The position numbers and the translations under genes are program-made. Below are positions 1-13,130 of a stretch of 64,000 nt of DNA, one piece after another (the stretch's first letter is position 1; each line of letters starts with the position of its first letter). The notes under the pieces were generated by a model. The model saw only the letters and a program-made list of their open reading frames with translations. It was not told the origin of the DNA and ran no database searches. The stretch comes from Mactra quadrangularis (Eukaryota > Mollusca > Bivalvia > Venerida > Mactridae): positions 7,711,270-7,775,269 of the forward strand of contig CM046295.1 of NCBI GenBank assembly GCA_025267735.1, given 5' to 3'.

Positions 1-521
1 ATATTAGAATAATTTCGATCTAGCTATCCTCCCATAAAAGGGCCCCTCACTAAATTGCTCAGAATTATGTCTTAAACTCTAAGAATAATTCCGATCTAGC
101 TATCCTCCCATAAAGGGGCCTTCACTAGATTGCTCAGAATTATGTGTTAAACTCTAAGAATAATTCCGATCTAGCTATCCTCCCATAAAGGGCCCTTCAC
201 TAGATTGCTCAGAATTATGTGTTTAAACTCTTAGAATAATTCCGATCTAGCTATCCTCCCATAAAGGGCCCTTCACTAGATTGCTCAGAATTATGTGTTT
301 AAACTCTTAGAATAATTCCGATCTAGCTATCCTCCCATAAAGGGCCCTTCACTAGATTGCTCAGAATTATGTGTTTAAACTCTTAGAATAATTCCGATCT
401 AGCTATCCTCCCATGAAAGGGTCCTTCACTAGATTGCTCAGAATTATGTGTTAAACTCTTAGAATAATTCCGATCTAGCTATCCTCCCATAGAGGGTCCT
501 TCACTAGATTGCTCAGAATTA
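1..521. repeat. Minisatellite, 75-76 bp unit, about 7 copies
   Basis: The motif AGAATAATTCCGATCTAGCT recurs at about 6, 82, 157, 233, 309, 385 and 461, a period of 75-76 bases. Copies differ by few substitutions and one-base indels (for example TGTTAAAC versus TGTTTAAAC), so the array is young or homogenised. It already starts mid-unit at the window edge, so it extends to the left. No coding potential is seen. Confidence 0.95.
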
Positions 522-1540
522 TTGATATCTTTTAATATTTCAATGAGGAAATGTTTAGGTCTTACTTCTTACTAACAAATACAATAATTATAGACATAGT
601 ACATCATTATCTAGCATCATCAGGTCTAATAACATGTATATGAAAAGTACATTTTTGAAAGTTTAGTTAGAAAAAAAACCCACATTTTTTCATGTGTATT
701 TAAAACAAAAAAAAACGTTACAAAATAATAAATACAATGAATATGTTTGTATATACATAGAAGTGTAGGTATGAGTATAAATCATTGATTTTGTGTATGA
801 AGTAGGTGATTTAAATGTCAAAATTCTATTGAATATAACAAATGCAAAACAAAATTGAAATGATAGCCTAACAATAATTAAAACATTCATTTCTACTAGA
901 ATGTATTGACATTAAAAAATACATTGCATGAGTATATTTTTATTGGAGAGAAAAATGTTTTGAAAAGTTTCCAATGTTTTCTTGATATATCAATCAGTAT
1001 GTAATAACATAATTTCTGCTAACAACATTTGTATGTAGGAGAAATGGTTAACAGTATATCATATACATGTAACTCCTTAATTGAAACAAACAACAGGTAA
1101 TGACATTTTATTTCGAGATAGAAATCTCAATGAGAATAACATGTCATGGGTTGACATGTTATACTTTATCGATATTTTTAACTTAGTGGGTCAATTTAAC
1201 AAAATATGAGCTCAAAAACAGGGGAAATGAATATAGTAACCCTATTACTATGTAAGTAATATCTACGCACTTATCCACTGGGCCAAACGTACTGAACAGA
1301 TACATTTGCTTTCATAAGAACGAAAAATACTTTAAAACTATACCACAATATCCCGTACTAACGTGTTCCTCCATAAATTGGATGAGTCCAAAATAAAAAG
1401 TACAAAATCATGCTATGTTTACATAATTGATTTATATATCTGTTATCTTTAAACAGAGATCTAAATGAGAAAAGGGCAGCATTTTTAACATAACATAGAG
1501 CCGCTATTAGAGCGTGTATGTTAACTTAATTAAAGAATAA
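522..1540. other. AT-rich spacer, no gene seen
   Basis: This stretch between two minisatellites contains homopolymer A/T runs and no ORF with recognisable content, no splice-bounded open block and no tRNA-like box. Nothing further can be supported. Confidence 0.6.
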
Positions 1541-1544
1541 AACC

Positions 1545-3595
1545 CTACATGAGAGAAATGATAGAATGACAAGTCATTGAGTGTGTATGATATCTTGATT
1601 TAAGGCAGAGACTTGCCTAAGCATTATGTAAGAATGACAAGTCATTTTGTGCATGTTATCTGAATTAAGGGCAGAAACTTGCCTAAGCATTATCTAAGAA
1701 TGCCAAGTCATTATGTGAGTCTGTTATCTAAATTGAGGAGAGAAAACTACATGAGAGAAATGATAGAATGACATGTCATATTGTAAGTCTGTTATCTAAA
1801 ATGAGAATAGAAAACTACATGAGAGAAATGATAAAATGACATGCCATAGTGTGTGTATGTTATCTTAATGAAAGATAAAAAACCTACATAAGAGAAATGA
1901 TTGAATGACATGTCAAATAGAGTGTACGTTATCTTAATTGAGGATAAAAAATACATGAGAAAAATGATAGAACGACATGACATTTTGTGTGTATGTTATC
2001 TTTATTAAAGATACAAAATCCTACATGAGAGAAATGATAGAATGGCATGCCATATTGTGTGTATTTTATCTTAATTAAAGATGGAAACCTACAAGAGAGA
2101 AATGATAGAATGGCATGTAATAGTGTCTGTATGTTATCTTAATTGAAGACAGATACTTACCTTAGAGAATTGATAGAATGTGATAGAATGACATGTCAAA
2201 TTGTGTGTATGTTATCTTAATTGAAGACAGATACATGTACTTACCTTAGAGAATTGATAGAATGACATGTCAAATTGTGTGTATGTTATCTTAATTGAAA
2301 ATAGAAACCTGCATAGAAGAAATGATAGAATGACATGTCAAATTGTGTGTATGTTATCTTAATTGAAAATAGAAACCTGTATAGAAGAAATGATAGAATG
2401 ATATGTCAAATTGTGTGTATGTTATCTTAATTGAAAATAGAAACCTGCATAGAAGAAATGATAGAATGACATTTCACATTGTGTGTATGTTATTTTAATT
2501 GAAGATAAAAACCTACATGAAAGAAATAATATAATGACATGTCATATTATAAGTTTATTATCTTAATTAAAGACAGATACTTACCTTAGAGAATTAATAA
2601 AATGACTTGTCATATTATGTGTATGTTATCTAAACTGAGGATAAAAAGTCCAAGAGAGAAATGATAGAACAACATGTCATTTTGTGTGTGTATGTTATCT
2701 CAATATAAGATACGAAAACCTACATGAGAGAAATGATAGAATGACATGTCATATTGTGTGTAAGTTATTTTAATCGAAGATAGAAACCTACATGGAAGAA
2801 ATTATAGAATGACATGTCATATTGAGTGTATGTTATATTAATTGAAGATAGAAACCTACATGAGAGAAATGATAGAATGGCATGACAAATGGTCTGTTTT
2901 TTTAGTTGAAGACAGATACTTACCTGAGAGTTATGATAGAATGACATGTCATATTGTGTGTATGTTATTTAAATTGAAGAAAGAAACCTACATGGAAGAA
3001 ATGATAGAATGACATGTCATATTGTGTGAATTTATCTTATATGAAGAAAGAAACCTACAAGGGAGAAATGATAGAATGACATGTGATATTGTGTGTAGGT
3101 TATCTTAATCGAAGATAGAAACCTATATGGGAGTGTGACAGAATGACATGTGATATTGTGTGTAAGTTATCTTAATTAAAGATAGAAACCTACTTGAGAG
3201 AAATGATAGAATGGCATGTCAAATTGTCTATATGTTTTTTTTCAGTTGAAGACAGATACTAACCTGAGAGTAATGATAGAATGGCATGTCATATTGTGTG
3301 TATATTATTTAAATTGAAGATAGAAACCTACATGGAAGAAATGATAGAATGGCATGTCAAAGTGTGTGTATGTTATTTAAATTGAAGAAAGAAACCTACA
3401 GGGGAGAAATGATAGAATGACATGTGATATTGTGTGTATGTTATCCTTATACACAAAATGCAAAAAATGGCATATCATAAGAGTATAAGTTATCTTATTT
3501 GAAGACAGAAACCTTAATGTACATGAGAGTTATGATAGAATGACATGCCATATTGAGTGTACATGTTATCTAAATGAAAGACATATACGTAAATG
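1545..3595. repeat. Minisatellite, about 68 bp unit, about 30 degenerate copies
   Basis: The core GAAATGATAGAATGACATGT followed by a GTGTATGTTATCTTAATTG segment and a GAAACCTACATG segment recurs roughly every 68 bases for 2 kb. Copies are much more diverged than in the first array, with substitutions, small indels and some partial units. The subunit GACATGTC is itself palindromic. Short open frames across the array are by-products of the repeat. Confidence 0.93.
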
Positions 3596-3613
3596 GGACT
3601 AAGGGTTTTTTGC

Positions 3614-3669
3614 ATACGACCCCTCGATCAGTAGACAAGCATGCTACCAACTGAGAGAGCCGGGTGGCT
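3614..3669 (-). repeat. tRNA-SINE (family B), head fragment only
   Basis: Only the tRNA-like head is present. On the minus strand an A-box-like AGTTGGTAGCA segment and a B-box-like region can be read. The SINE body and tail are missing. Confidence 0.6.
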
Positions 3670-3852
3670 TATTCACAGAGATTGCTCAATGTACTTGGTC
3701 TCATATCATATTGACTAGAACAGAAAGTAAAGTTTGTTTAATTTTGTCTGTGTTATTTAATACACAGACTAGTATAATGTGAAAATAAAATACTGCTAGA
3801 CACCAACTTATGTTATATAAATTGTATAATTTTGTATGTAAAATGAAATAAA

Positions 3853-4090
3853 GTTTGTTAGTTTGTTTGTTGGATTAAACGCCGTAGCCACACGTTGTAT
3901 AGGTCATATAACGGCGATCAGTCAACCTACTCATTGCTCCCGGAAAGGCTAAATCTCCAGATTTATCTGTTAACCACCTATTAAGCGCATACTTTCGTCA
4001 GGGACTGACAACTGCCTTACTGTCCGAATCGAACCCACGACCCCACGATCAGTAGACTTGCGTGCTACCAACTGAGCTTACCGGGCGGCT
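3853..4090 (-). mobile_element. tRNA-derived SINE, family B
   Basis: Read on the minus strand it begins with a tRNA-like head (GCTCAGTTGGTAGCACGC, then GTGGGTTCGATTC as the pol III B box). A body follows with TTAACAGATAAATCT and GACTGATCGCCGT, then the tail GCGTTTAATCCAACAAACAAA. Compared with other copies in the window an internal part of the body is deleted next to the head. Inferred to be mobilised by a LINE with the same 3' tail. Confidence 0.82.
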
Positions 4091-5080
4091 CTATAAATGG
4101 TGTAATGTTGTATGTATTATAAATGAAATAAAGTATGAAACATGTCCATACTTTGTGTTAAGTTAAATATGATTACACTAAGTGTATGGAAACAATTTGT
4201 CTTGATATATGTTATTTGAAATAAGTCTAGTCATATAACATTTAAATATGTTGTCAACATGTAAATAGCAATTAAAATTTGAATGTGTAATGTTCAACTA
4301 AAAAATATTAAAGTATGCACTAAATTATTACAAGCATTACTACATCGCAATTTACATTCCCTAAATAATAGGTGTAGCTTCAACCAACCGTCTTTTTTTT
4401 TCTTAGTAAGTAACGCATGTCCTCCCTCATTTTATAAGTATAACCACGAACAAAGTCTCTCATTTCTTAACTAATCCCCATCATATATCGTTCATGATTA
4501 ACGTATAACCACATGAATCAATTTTAAAGTTAAATACAAACAATCATATTATTTCCCCTTCCCTCAAAGAAAGAAAAACCACCAACCACTCTCCCGATTA
4601 CCAAAACCTACCCCCCCCCCGACAATCCCATAATTTTCCCCCAAAACATTAATTTTATTTCTTAACTAGATAAAACTAATATTCAAGGCCACAAGCTAGC
4701 ATGGATACAAATAATAATGACCAAAGCGTTCCGAACCTCTGGTGCTGGGGGATATGAAGCCAATGACTCTTAAAAACCCCAACAGACCGAACCCACTTCA
4801 TGGCGGGGATGGGGCAAATAGAATGGGATATGCATGCGGGACCTGAGATATCGGTGCAAATCTCAGATCAGACACGGACAGACCAAAGACAAAAAACATG
4901 TAAAAGCATAATGGCAAAAAGTATAATCAATTAGACTACAATAAGATTAAACAGATAAAAAAACTAGAAATGCCATTTGTTAATAAACAAAGTATGCACA
5001 AGTCAAACGAATATATTTATTTGATAATGAGTAATAAAAATATTAGTACACACAACTTAACCAATATCCCCCATACACAG
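4091..5080. other. Spacer with a poly-C tract, no gene seen
   Basis: The stretch is AT-rich apart from a 10-base C run near 4611-4620 and a moderately GC-rich segment at about 4720-4880 that looks like an unidentified repeat remnant. No coding region could be supported. Confidence 0.5.
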
Positions 5081-5680
5081 GCTCACATACCCAGTGCTCG
5101 TGCGCAACCCGATCTCCACTCAGACCCAGTGCCAATGCGTAGCCCATCACCATACACTCACTCAGTGCTCGTATGACCCTATTAAAACACGAACTAAGTG
5201 CTCATGCGCACCCTATTTCCACACTCACACCCCACACTCACTCAGTGCTCGTATGATCCTATTAAAAACACGAACTAAGTGCTCATGCGCACCCTATTTC
5301 CACACTCACACCCCACACTCACTCAGTGCTCGTATGACCCTATTAAAAACACGTACTAAGTGCTCATGCGCACCCTTTTTCCACTGTCACACCCCACACT
5401 CACACTCAGTATGGCACTTATCCCAAAACTCGTACTTAGTGCTCATGCGCACACCCATTACCGCATTCACGTCCCACATTTACACCCCGTGCTCATACGC
5501 TTCCCCACCACACTTACACTCAGAGCTCACATGCACCCCCACACTCATACTTGGTGCTTATGCGGCCCCTACCCCAAAACTTATACTCAGTGCTCAAATG
5601 CACTCCCATCCGCACATCAACACCCCGCACTCACACTCCATGCTCATACGCACCCAAATCCCACACTCTCACACAGCAAG
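5080..5680. repeat. Minisatellite, about 80 bp unit, degenerate
   Basis: The phrase CACTCAGTGCTCGTATGA recurs at about 5158, 5238 and 5319 (period 80-81), with AAGTGCTCATGCGCAC once per unit. Later units are strongly diverged but keep AGTGCTCA and CACACTCA. The plus strand is C-rich and G-poor, so long Thr/His/Pro-rich ORFs are open by composition; these are not genes. Confidence 0.88.
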
Positions 5681-5720
5681 ATATTAACGTTTTTTTTAGC
5701 AATTTGATGTGCTTCACGTA

Positions 5721-5908
5721 TTAGTAAACAATATTGAACTTGCCCTTGATTAACTTTCATATAGGTTATCAGATAATTCGCCAAACAAACGAAATTTATT
5801 ACATACTTATTTGGTTTAAATTTTTAACTTATCGGATGGTTACGAAGTTAGCCGAGCGTGAGCGTAGCATACGATTGCATCAAGGGCAATTTCAACCTTG
5901 TTTATTAA
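5721..5908. mobile_element. Short inverted-repeat element (MITE), family TTAATAAACAAT
   Basis: The left end TTAGTAAACAATATTGAA and the reverse complement of the right end, TTAATAAACAAGGTTGAA, match over about 18 bases, and the match continues through TTGCCCTTGAT. TA dinucleotides flank both ends. A second, inverted and expanded copy lies at 30404-30842. No transposase is encoded, so it is non-autonomous. Confidence 0.78.
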
Positions 5909-6225
5909 TAACAAATACTTTAGTTTATTAACAAATGACATTTCTAGAAAATAAATGATAAATAAATAAACACTTACTAAGTCTTCGCTGTAACTGTCGT
6001 AAAGTCTTCCAGCATGTTGAACAATAACCAAAGCGTTTTATTATATACCTCTAAAACTATAGGGAAATCATTTAGTCACACGTTTTTAATTGTGCAGATT
6101 TGATAAATACTTAACTTGAAATAACAGCCACTTAAATACCATTAGCTGAAATAAAAAGAAAAAAGGCAGATAAGCAGTAAGGCTAAAATCTAAGTTTTTT
6201 AGAAACTTAAATTTCATGTAAAGAT
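5909..6225. other. AT-rich spacer, nothing recognised
   Basis: No splice-bounded open block, repeat family member or RNA gene could be recognised between the MITE and the next SINE. Confidence 0.5.
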
Positions 6226-6480
6226 GTGGTTAACGCCTAAGCTACACGTTGTATAAGGTCATGTCACAGCGGTCAGACAACCTACTCACCGTTCCTGTTT
6301 TAACCAGTTACTAGGCATATACTTCCGTCAGTGACTGACACATACCCTACATTATTAATGATCAGTGGTAGAAATCATTCAATGACCAAACTCCACGAAA
6401 GTATACTCCGCCCGGGTATCGAACCCACGACCTATCAATCAGTAGATTTGCGTGCAAACAAATGAGCTAGACGGGCGGCT
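6226..6480 (-). mobile_element. tRNA-derived SINE, family B
   Basis: The same order of parts as the 3.9-kb copy is read on the minus strand: a tRNA-like head ending in GTGGGTTCGAT, the body segment with CATTGAATGATTTC, and the tail with ACAACGTGTAGC. The D-arm region has acquired substitutions and the copy is clearly old. Confidence 0.8.
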
Positions 6481-8709
6481 CTAAGCATTAAATTAATTCG
6501 GAAATTTCAATGTAAAATGTACTTAAAAGTTAATATACAGTATTTTGACTAGTGTCAATTGTCAAACTGACAGGACAAATACGGAGCTACCGGCACATAA
6601 TTTTGTAACTAAGAGCACAGCTTCGTAAGTGACTGCCAACTGTCGTACTGCAGTAAAAATCAGAATTGCAGTAAAAATAATTCATTGTAAATGTCTAAGA
6701 AAGTTTGTTGGTTAATCCCATTAACAATGGATTCGTGAGGAGAAGATTTACGCAAAATTATATATAATAAGATTTCACAACCCTTATATATAATTTGGTA
6801 TGCAGAAAACAGTCTATGGTGTCATAACAAAATATTTATCATCTCTATAACATTCCATGATTAATAACCAGCAACATTTTACGAAGAAGCAGAAGTCTTA
6901 TACGTGAGCTTTGGGATTAGAGATCATGGGTTCGAATCTCTCAAGGGGTATAGCTTTTGACGCTATTAAAATTCTGAATGTGTCACTTTTGCCAGGTGTA
7001 CATCAGTAAATGGTGTCCTAAATGATGGTAAATTCAATTATCAGGGGTTATCGTACATTAATGGTTGATCGATTTATTATGTATATAGGAAAGCAGAAAA
7101 TTAAAAACGGAGTTGGACTCAAAATGAATTTTACGTATTAAAAATTGAAGTTTTAAATTTAGTATTAAAAATATACTTCCTTTATTATATAAGTGAAGAC
7201 ATTGATCATTATCATCAAACTAATCTATACATAAATAGCTAATTATATCACAGCAGCACTTTCATAACACTTCGTAAATCCATAGAATCTGAAAGCATAA
7301 GAATATATAAGGAGTTTGACGTGGAGTATAACAAGCATCTAACCGATTTTACACATATTAGCTGAAAACACGATGCCAAAATAAATATAACAGGATTGTA
7401 ACGGCACTAAATCGATTTTACAAATATTTGTTGAAAAACACGATGATTTCATCCTTATATTATTCAAATCCTAATTCATGGGCTGTTTATACTTACAAGT
7501 ATGAACAAAATCAACATATTTGTAATCAAGAGTAAGATTATAGTAATGATTGTGTTCTTGATAAGTAACAAGGAAAGTAAATCTTCTAAAGTTAGTGTTT
7601 ATTTTCTGTACGAGTTATTTCCCTTGCCTATATTTACATAGATACGAACCTACTGCCAATAACTGACCAGTGTGCAAAGGCATTGAGCACAGATTAAGAA
7701 AACAATGAGTGACAGATTTAGGATGGACTAATGTAGTTAGTAAAAAGAAAGAAATTGGAAAAAAAATGATTGACAAGTTTCCCGCCCATTGACCAGACCT
7801 CTGGCTACCGGCTAAGTCATTGGTACCTGTGCCATGTTACATATAAAATGTAGTTTGCAATTCAGTAAAAGTTGTAATGGTGAACTTATAACAGTGTTTA
7901 GTCCTGAAATATGTGGAAAAAATCAGAATCGGATAATTCTATATCTGTTAAATTTACTGTCAGCAATGTTCAATTAAAAGATTTCAATTATAATGAAACC
8001 AAGTTTATAATTGATTAAATTTAAAATGAAATAAAAAATGGTGGTAGCCTGACTTATATGGCAATATTAGAATACTCGAGCAGTGTTCCAGTGCTATGAT
8101 ACATGCAAACAATTCGAGAGATCCTAGGTTCGAACCCCCAGCAGAGGCCATTTTGCAAGAACGATAACTCCGATAGCTTCAATGTATCTATGTATAAATT
8201 GGTATTTGCGATCAGTTGTACATTCAAGGTTGTGTAAAATACTCCGTGTAAAGATTTATAGGAAGATATCAGAAGTCCGACGATCAGGGCAAAAATATTA
8301 TTTTATTGACACATCATTGTATAAAATTCACAATACACATGTTCACTATTTATAATAAACATTAAATGCCAAAGTGGTCAGCTTAAATCAGTAAAATGTT
8401 GAGCGTGCGACACATCTTTCAACTTTTAAGTGGGCAAGTCTGTTGTTCAAAGTACAAAAACACGCATGACCTATAAAACAATCTGTAGGTGAAAAGTCTG
8501 AACAAAAACACAAGTCTTAAATTTAACAATGATATAAGGCTATAAAAATTAAAGATATAGGGTAGTAAGATATGTGGCACAAAATGAAATATAAATTACC
8601 TTGAAAAATGAAATCAAATAATGTAAATCCAATTCAAAAAATATTCCAAAATTTAAGAAATTTCAAATTAAAAAATGGCTGCGGTTTAGTCGTGTTTGAT
8701 TGGATATCA
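6481..8709. other. Gene-poor spacer with tRNA-like relics
   Basis: Two isolated pol III B-box-like stretches are visible, ATGGGTTCGAATCTC near 6930 and TAGGTTCGAACCCCC near 8130. Each could be an old SINE head, but no convincing A box at the right spacing or tail was found. No coding exon was recognised. Confidence 0.45.
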
Positions 8710-8854
8710 GGGGCGAGTTTCCTGAGCATTATCGCTAGCTAGTGTTTTGTGCCCTGGTACCCTTCTTACATAAAAAGTAATAGACATTCGATATCAAATT
8801 AAAGGTACCAGGGGACTAAACGCTAGCTAGCAATATGCGTAGGAAACTCGCCCC
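8710..8854. mobile_element. Foldback element with about 50-bp arms
   Basis: The left arm begins GGGGCGAGTTTCCT and contains GCTAGCTAG and CCCTGGTACC. The right arm contains GGTACCAGGG and GCTAGCTAGC and ends AGGAAACTCGCCCC. The arms pair almost fully, with small internal bulges, around a loop of about 40 AT-rich bases. No target duplication could be fixed. Most likely a MITE. Confidence 0.82.
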
Positions 8855-9578
8855 CAGATTAATGTTGATTTGAATAAGAATGACCGGAGGCTAAAGTTCA
8901 GAGGTGACAAATTGATAGGTCAGCACATGACTAATCTAACTACGAATAATAAAATGATCTACGAAATACTTAGCATTTAGCAGCAAGTTAATAGACCTGA
9001 TATTGAATCGAACCAAGGCGCCTTGCCTATGTCGAGGACCTGCATGCATGTATCTTTATAGGATCCATACCTAAGTGCAAAGTCTACCACGTAACTATGA
9101 TAGAAAGATTGAAGGCAATTGAATACAGTGGTCGTATTATACCTTATGTACAGCAAGATCTCTGTATATTTATATAGGGTACATGGCTACAGGTTTGAGC
9201 ATTAAAATTACAAAACTTTTCAACTTAATACCCAGGTAACCGGTATCAGGTAAAACAATGAAAATACCATAGAAATACACAACGGTACTTACTCGTCACT
9301 CTCTGACATTCACATTTTAACTTTTAAATTCCAAGCAAATCACAGAATTTGTAGTCCAAATATATATATACATTTTGTATATACATTTTAGGACGAATAT
9401 TTTACACTATGACTGGCTTTACAATAAAAGGAATGCTTACTTGTTCATGTAATTCAAACAAAACTAGGATTATGTCCCTTACCAATTAGCAACGTTCTCA
9501 ACACAAAGAGAGAGCACGTGAAAAATTCACTAATAGTGGCATAGCAAACAGTTTTCGATTGGCGAGCTTAATATTTCA
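8855..9578. other. Spacer, nothing recognised
   Basis: AT-rich sequence without open frames of note. A short duplicated ATATACATTTTGTATATACATTT tract near 9365 is low complexity. Confidence 0.5.
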
Positions 9579-9629
9579 CAGATTTGTCTAGTGGGAAATA
9601 AATACGCTATTTCCCACTAGACAAATCTG
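9579..9629. repeat. Perfect 22-bp hairpin with a 7-base loop
   Basis: The arm starting CAGATTTGTCTAGTGGGAAA is followed by the loop AATACGC and then its exact reverse complement ending CTAGACAAATCTG. There is no mismatch in 22 pairs. No T-run or gene follows, so it is not a bacterial-type terminator. A deleted foldback element or a recent local inversion-duplication are both possible. Confidence 0.93.
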
Positions 9630-11465
9630 GTTTCGTGTAAATCGCATAATATTTATTAAATAACATGTCGGGGGCTAACCCTTCTAGTCCCCATTTTCCT
9701 ACGGGTCTGACTAAAACATATAGAGAATATTTAGATAGCCTAATATTTCATCCACTGAATTCAATACACGTTATAAAAACACAGGCGTGGCTAGACATTA
9801 ATCCGTAAAAACAGCTAGCGCTCTATTTCAACACTGCTTGCTGTGTAATTTCTGAGTTTTCGTATTGACAGAAACATGATGATTACCTCCTCTTGAAGGC
9901 ATCTTTAATTTACATTTAATATTTGATTATCAGTTACTACTCACGTTAAAGCCCCTTTACTAAATAGAACGCTGATAATTGTCAAGTGTCACGCTTTTGC
10001 TTAAAACTCATGCAAACATTCAAAGAATATATAAAACGCATATGAGATACAAAAAAACACAAGTATTTGCTCCAGAATTTATACTAATATTATTTTGAAA
10101 TTAGCGATAAAACCCAACGTAATGACTGTACGGAAAATCACGGAACTCAACGAACTAGATCGGAACATCCCGTCGTGGCTAAAAATAACCACAACTTCAA
10201 ATCTTAAGTCAACAAATTTTCTGCTTTGATAAATACACGTTTTGTATGGTGAATTTCGTGCTAAAGCCTATTAAAACTCACGAAATCATGTAAATAGTTT
10301 TATACATGAACATATACTGAGGGGAAAAAGAAAAGAACCCATTAAGTCTTACGTTATACAAAAACGTTTGCTGATAGGCCACATTCGGGTAGAATGAGTG
10401 TAATGTCGGTAAGACAACTAGGTAATTTATATTTACGCCAATGTCAGTATCTACGTCATGTGTGGTGAAAGATAACCGAGTATGTCAAATAAGTCGACAA
10501 ACAACGGAAATCTTCTTGTTTGGCGTAAAGAGTTCTTAAGATATGCCACCGTCATCAACGTTTATCTCTCTGCTCGTATCATCGCGGCCGTGGTGTTGAA
10601 ATAATGAAGAGCTCAGTGAGGATTCGCGTTTTGGCTTATGTCACGTCCTTAGATTTATCAATGTTTCAAAACGAGTTTAGGCCACAACTTGTTGTTGGCT
10701 AAGGTAATCTCGTGGACACATCACATATACTAGCTTTTATGCTCTGTGAGTGTCTCTATATTCGGGCAACGTCATGACAGTGTATATCAGCATAGTAACG
10801 ACATACCTCACGGTGCGCATGTCACCAAGGACTTCTTACTGGGTGACAACATTAATGTTTCCTTATTTATTCTTAATCACGAAACTTATGTACCTAGTAG
10901 AAATGAGGCGTTTCTTTTTAGCATCTGTTTAGATGTTTGCGTACTCAAAATTTGCATGCACTGATTTCTCGAGTAAATCACTGGAAAAACGATATGACAT
11001 ATCCAACACTTTACAATTTTGTGTAAATTTTATCAAACACCTTTTAAGCAACTTGATTGGCTGAGAGGATATCTCCGTAATCTAATTTGCATGTTATAAA
11101 AGTACCCTACTTTTATAAGAAATTGATATTTTGAATAACTTGACCCCTAAAAGGGAACCCGCTAGAGAGGGATATCATAATCCAAAGGCAGTTATATTCT
11201 GTTGTCTTTTTGATGGTTTTACTTGTTTTTAAATATATGATAAAGATTTTGGCTTCGTTTAGTGGCTTTAATATTTAGAGTCCTTATTCGTTAACTTGTT
11301 CCTATGAATACATGTAGCTTGTACTAAATACGTTACTTACTAGCAATATTGTACATTATTAAACCCAACAAAAACAAACAAAACAAACCAAACTATATCA
11401 ACTACAGTAGATATCTTAAAGATAACCGTAACAAGCCTGACCATCATCAACACTGTTTTCTTCGG
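9630..11465. other. Gene-poor spacer
   Basis: No family-level coding signal was found. Overlapping open frames at 10746-10964 share the same DNA in two frames and resemble no known protein. Confidence 0.45.
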
Positions 11466-11774
11466 GTTTTTTGTTGGGTTTAACGCCGTAGCAACACATT
11501 GTATAGGTCATATCACGGCGGTCAGTCAACCTACTTATCGTTCCTAGAAAGGCTTAATGTCTAAATATTGCTGATAACCAGTTACTAGGCACATACATCC
11601 GTCATTGACTAACAACTGCCCAAAACGATTAAGAATCAGTGGTAGGTGGGAGAATAGCCGTAGAAATCATTTCATGAACAAACTCCTCGAAATTTCCCGC
11701 CAGGAAATCAAACCCACGACCCCTTGATCAGTGGACCTGTGTGCTACTAAATGAGTTACATGTAGCATGTCGGC
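11466..11774 (-). mobile_element. tRNA-derived SINE, family B, near full length
   Basis: This roughly 310-bp copy shows the family order clearly. The tail (plus-strand TTGTTGGGTTTAACGCCGTA) is followed by GCAACACATTGTATAGGTCA, the body with AGAATCAGTGGTAGG, GAATAGCCGTAGAAATC and ATGAACAAACTCC, and the tRNA-like head at the right. The B box is mutated and the A-box region is disrupted by a small insertion, so it is probably inactive. Confidence 0.87.
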
Positions 11775-12533
11775 TTTAACTCATTTATTAACAATGTTTC
11801 CACAGACGATCGTGCATAGGTCAATTGATAAAGGCCATGAGTATGTACGCAATTTAAGTGATGAGTTTGTCTACTCATTAGGCGAATAGGCCTAAGGTGA
11901 TGCACAATAATATCATTTTACTAATTTAAACAAATCACTTTGAGTTTTACACATCGGTTTTCTAACCTAAACGATATTTTTCTGAGAAATGTCAAATAGG
12001 AACTTGGAATCAGGGTCCGTATTTTCTTACAACCGATTACATGTATTAATTAGCGTCCAAATGTTATACTTTAAGTCATCTATACAAAGAAAATAATGAA
12101 AATGATACATTATAATGGGTTAATGCAACAAAACAGACCTCGGGACAAATTCTACAATATCACGACAAGCATTTGACTCCTGGTAACCAGAAGTTTAAGG
12201 GATCGTTCTTAGTACCATTTACTGGCATTTAGTTATCGTGTTTAAAGTTACCATTCATGCAAATTTGTTCTACTTTACATGCTGGTCTAAAAAAGTGAAC
12301 AAAATAACACTAGTTGGATGCCATTAAAGTCGCTAACTTTGATCCGGGTTTACTGTCCGGGCATTCCGGTATTTACCCCGAACCCAATACGGACGAATCT
12401 GTCGAATCATTTTATATTTGACTTCCTTATACGAAGGGACAGGCGCACCATGTTATCCGATTGAAATGGCGAATATTAAATTAATTTATGGAAGAAAACC
12501 CTACCTATAGATGGCATTTAAGTTTATGTCCCA
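11775..12533. other. Spacer, nothing recognised
   Basis: No exon-like open block, RNA gene or repeat family member could be recognised here. Confidence 0.5.
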
Positions 12534-12541
12534 CACTGATC

Positions 12542-12903
12542 TAGGACTGCAACGATTCACTGGAAAGTCGATTCGATGCAATTGGATTTTTTCTTTCGAT
12601 ACATTTTAAAGAATAACTTATTCCAAATATACAGAAATACATTCATTAAAACTTTTGAGCTTAAAACTAACTTAGAATGAGTGTTTCTTGAATTAATAAC
12701 ATTTTCTTTTTGATCAATTTGGAAGATCAATAAAGCAAATGATTTTTTACAGATTTATTTATCGCTAGTTTATCATTGTAACTAAAAGTCTTAAATTATT
12801 TTAACTTTTATAGATAAGTTTAAAGGCTGTGCTCCAAATCGAAATCAAACCGGAGCCCTCACAATCGACTATCGATGAACCGAATAGAATCGTTGCAGCC
12901 CTG
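12542..12903. mobile_element. hAT-type MITE
   Basis: The left end TAGGACTGCAACGATTC and the right end GAATCGTTGCAGCCCTG are inverted copies of each other, with further subterminal pairing around CGATTCGAT and ATCGAATC-like words. The flanks carry an 8-bp duplication, CACTGATC on the left and AACTGATC on the right (7 of 8). Both the TAGGG/CTGCAACGATT-style ends and the 8-bp duplication are typical of hAT elements. No transposase ORF is present in 362 bp. Confidence 0.85.
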
Positions 12904-13130
12904 AACTGATCACAAAATGTAACGTGGTAAAGGTACCGTGATAAACTTACTTTTTAAAGTCAAGATGGGAAATGACAACCAGCTTCACAATGTTAATGTT
13001 ACTTTTTTAGTTTTCTAATGTGACATCGAGCACGTGATCATCACAGGGACATAATATGCCCCTTAACTGGCCCCGATAAAGACCGATACCCATATAAAGA
13101 AAAGGTCACAAAGTCGGCAATATTAACGAG

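Noticed and set aside
1545..3595. CRISPR-like repeat-spacer array
   Set aside because: The whole 68-bp unit repeats; there are no unique spacers, and the context is an animal genome.
5094..5687. 197-codon plus-strand ORF rich in Thr, His, Ser and Pro
   Set aside because: It lies wholly in a C-rich 80-bp minisatellite where stops are rare by composition, and an alternative frame is open over part of the same DNA.
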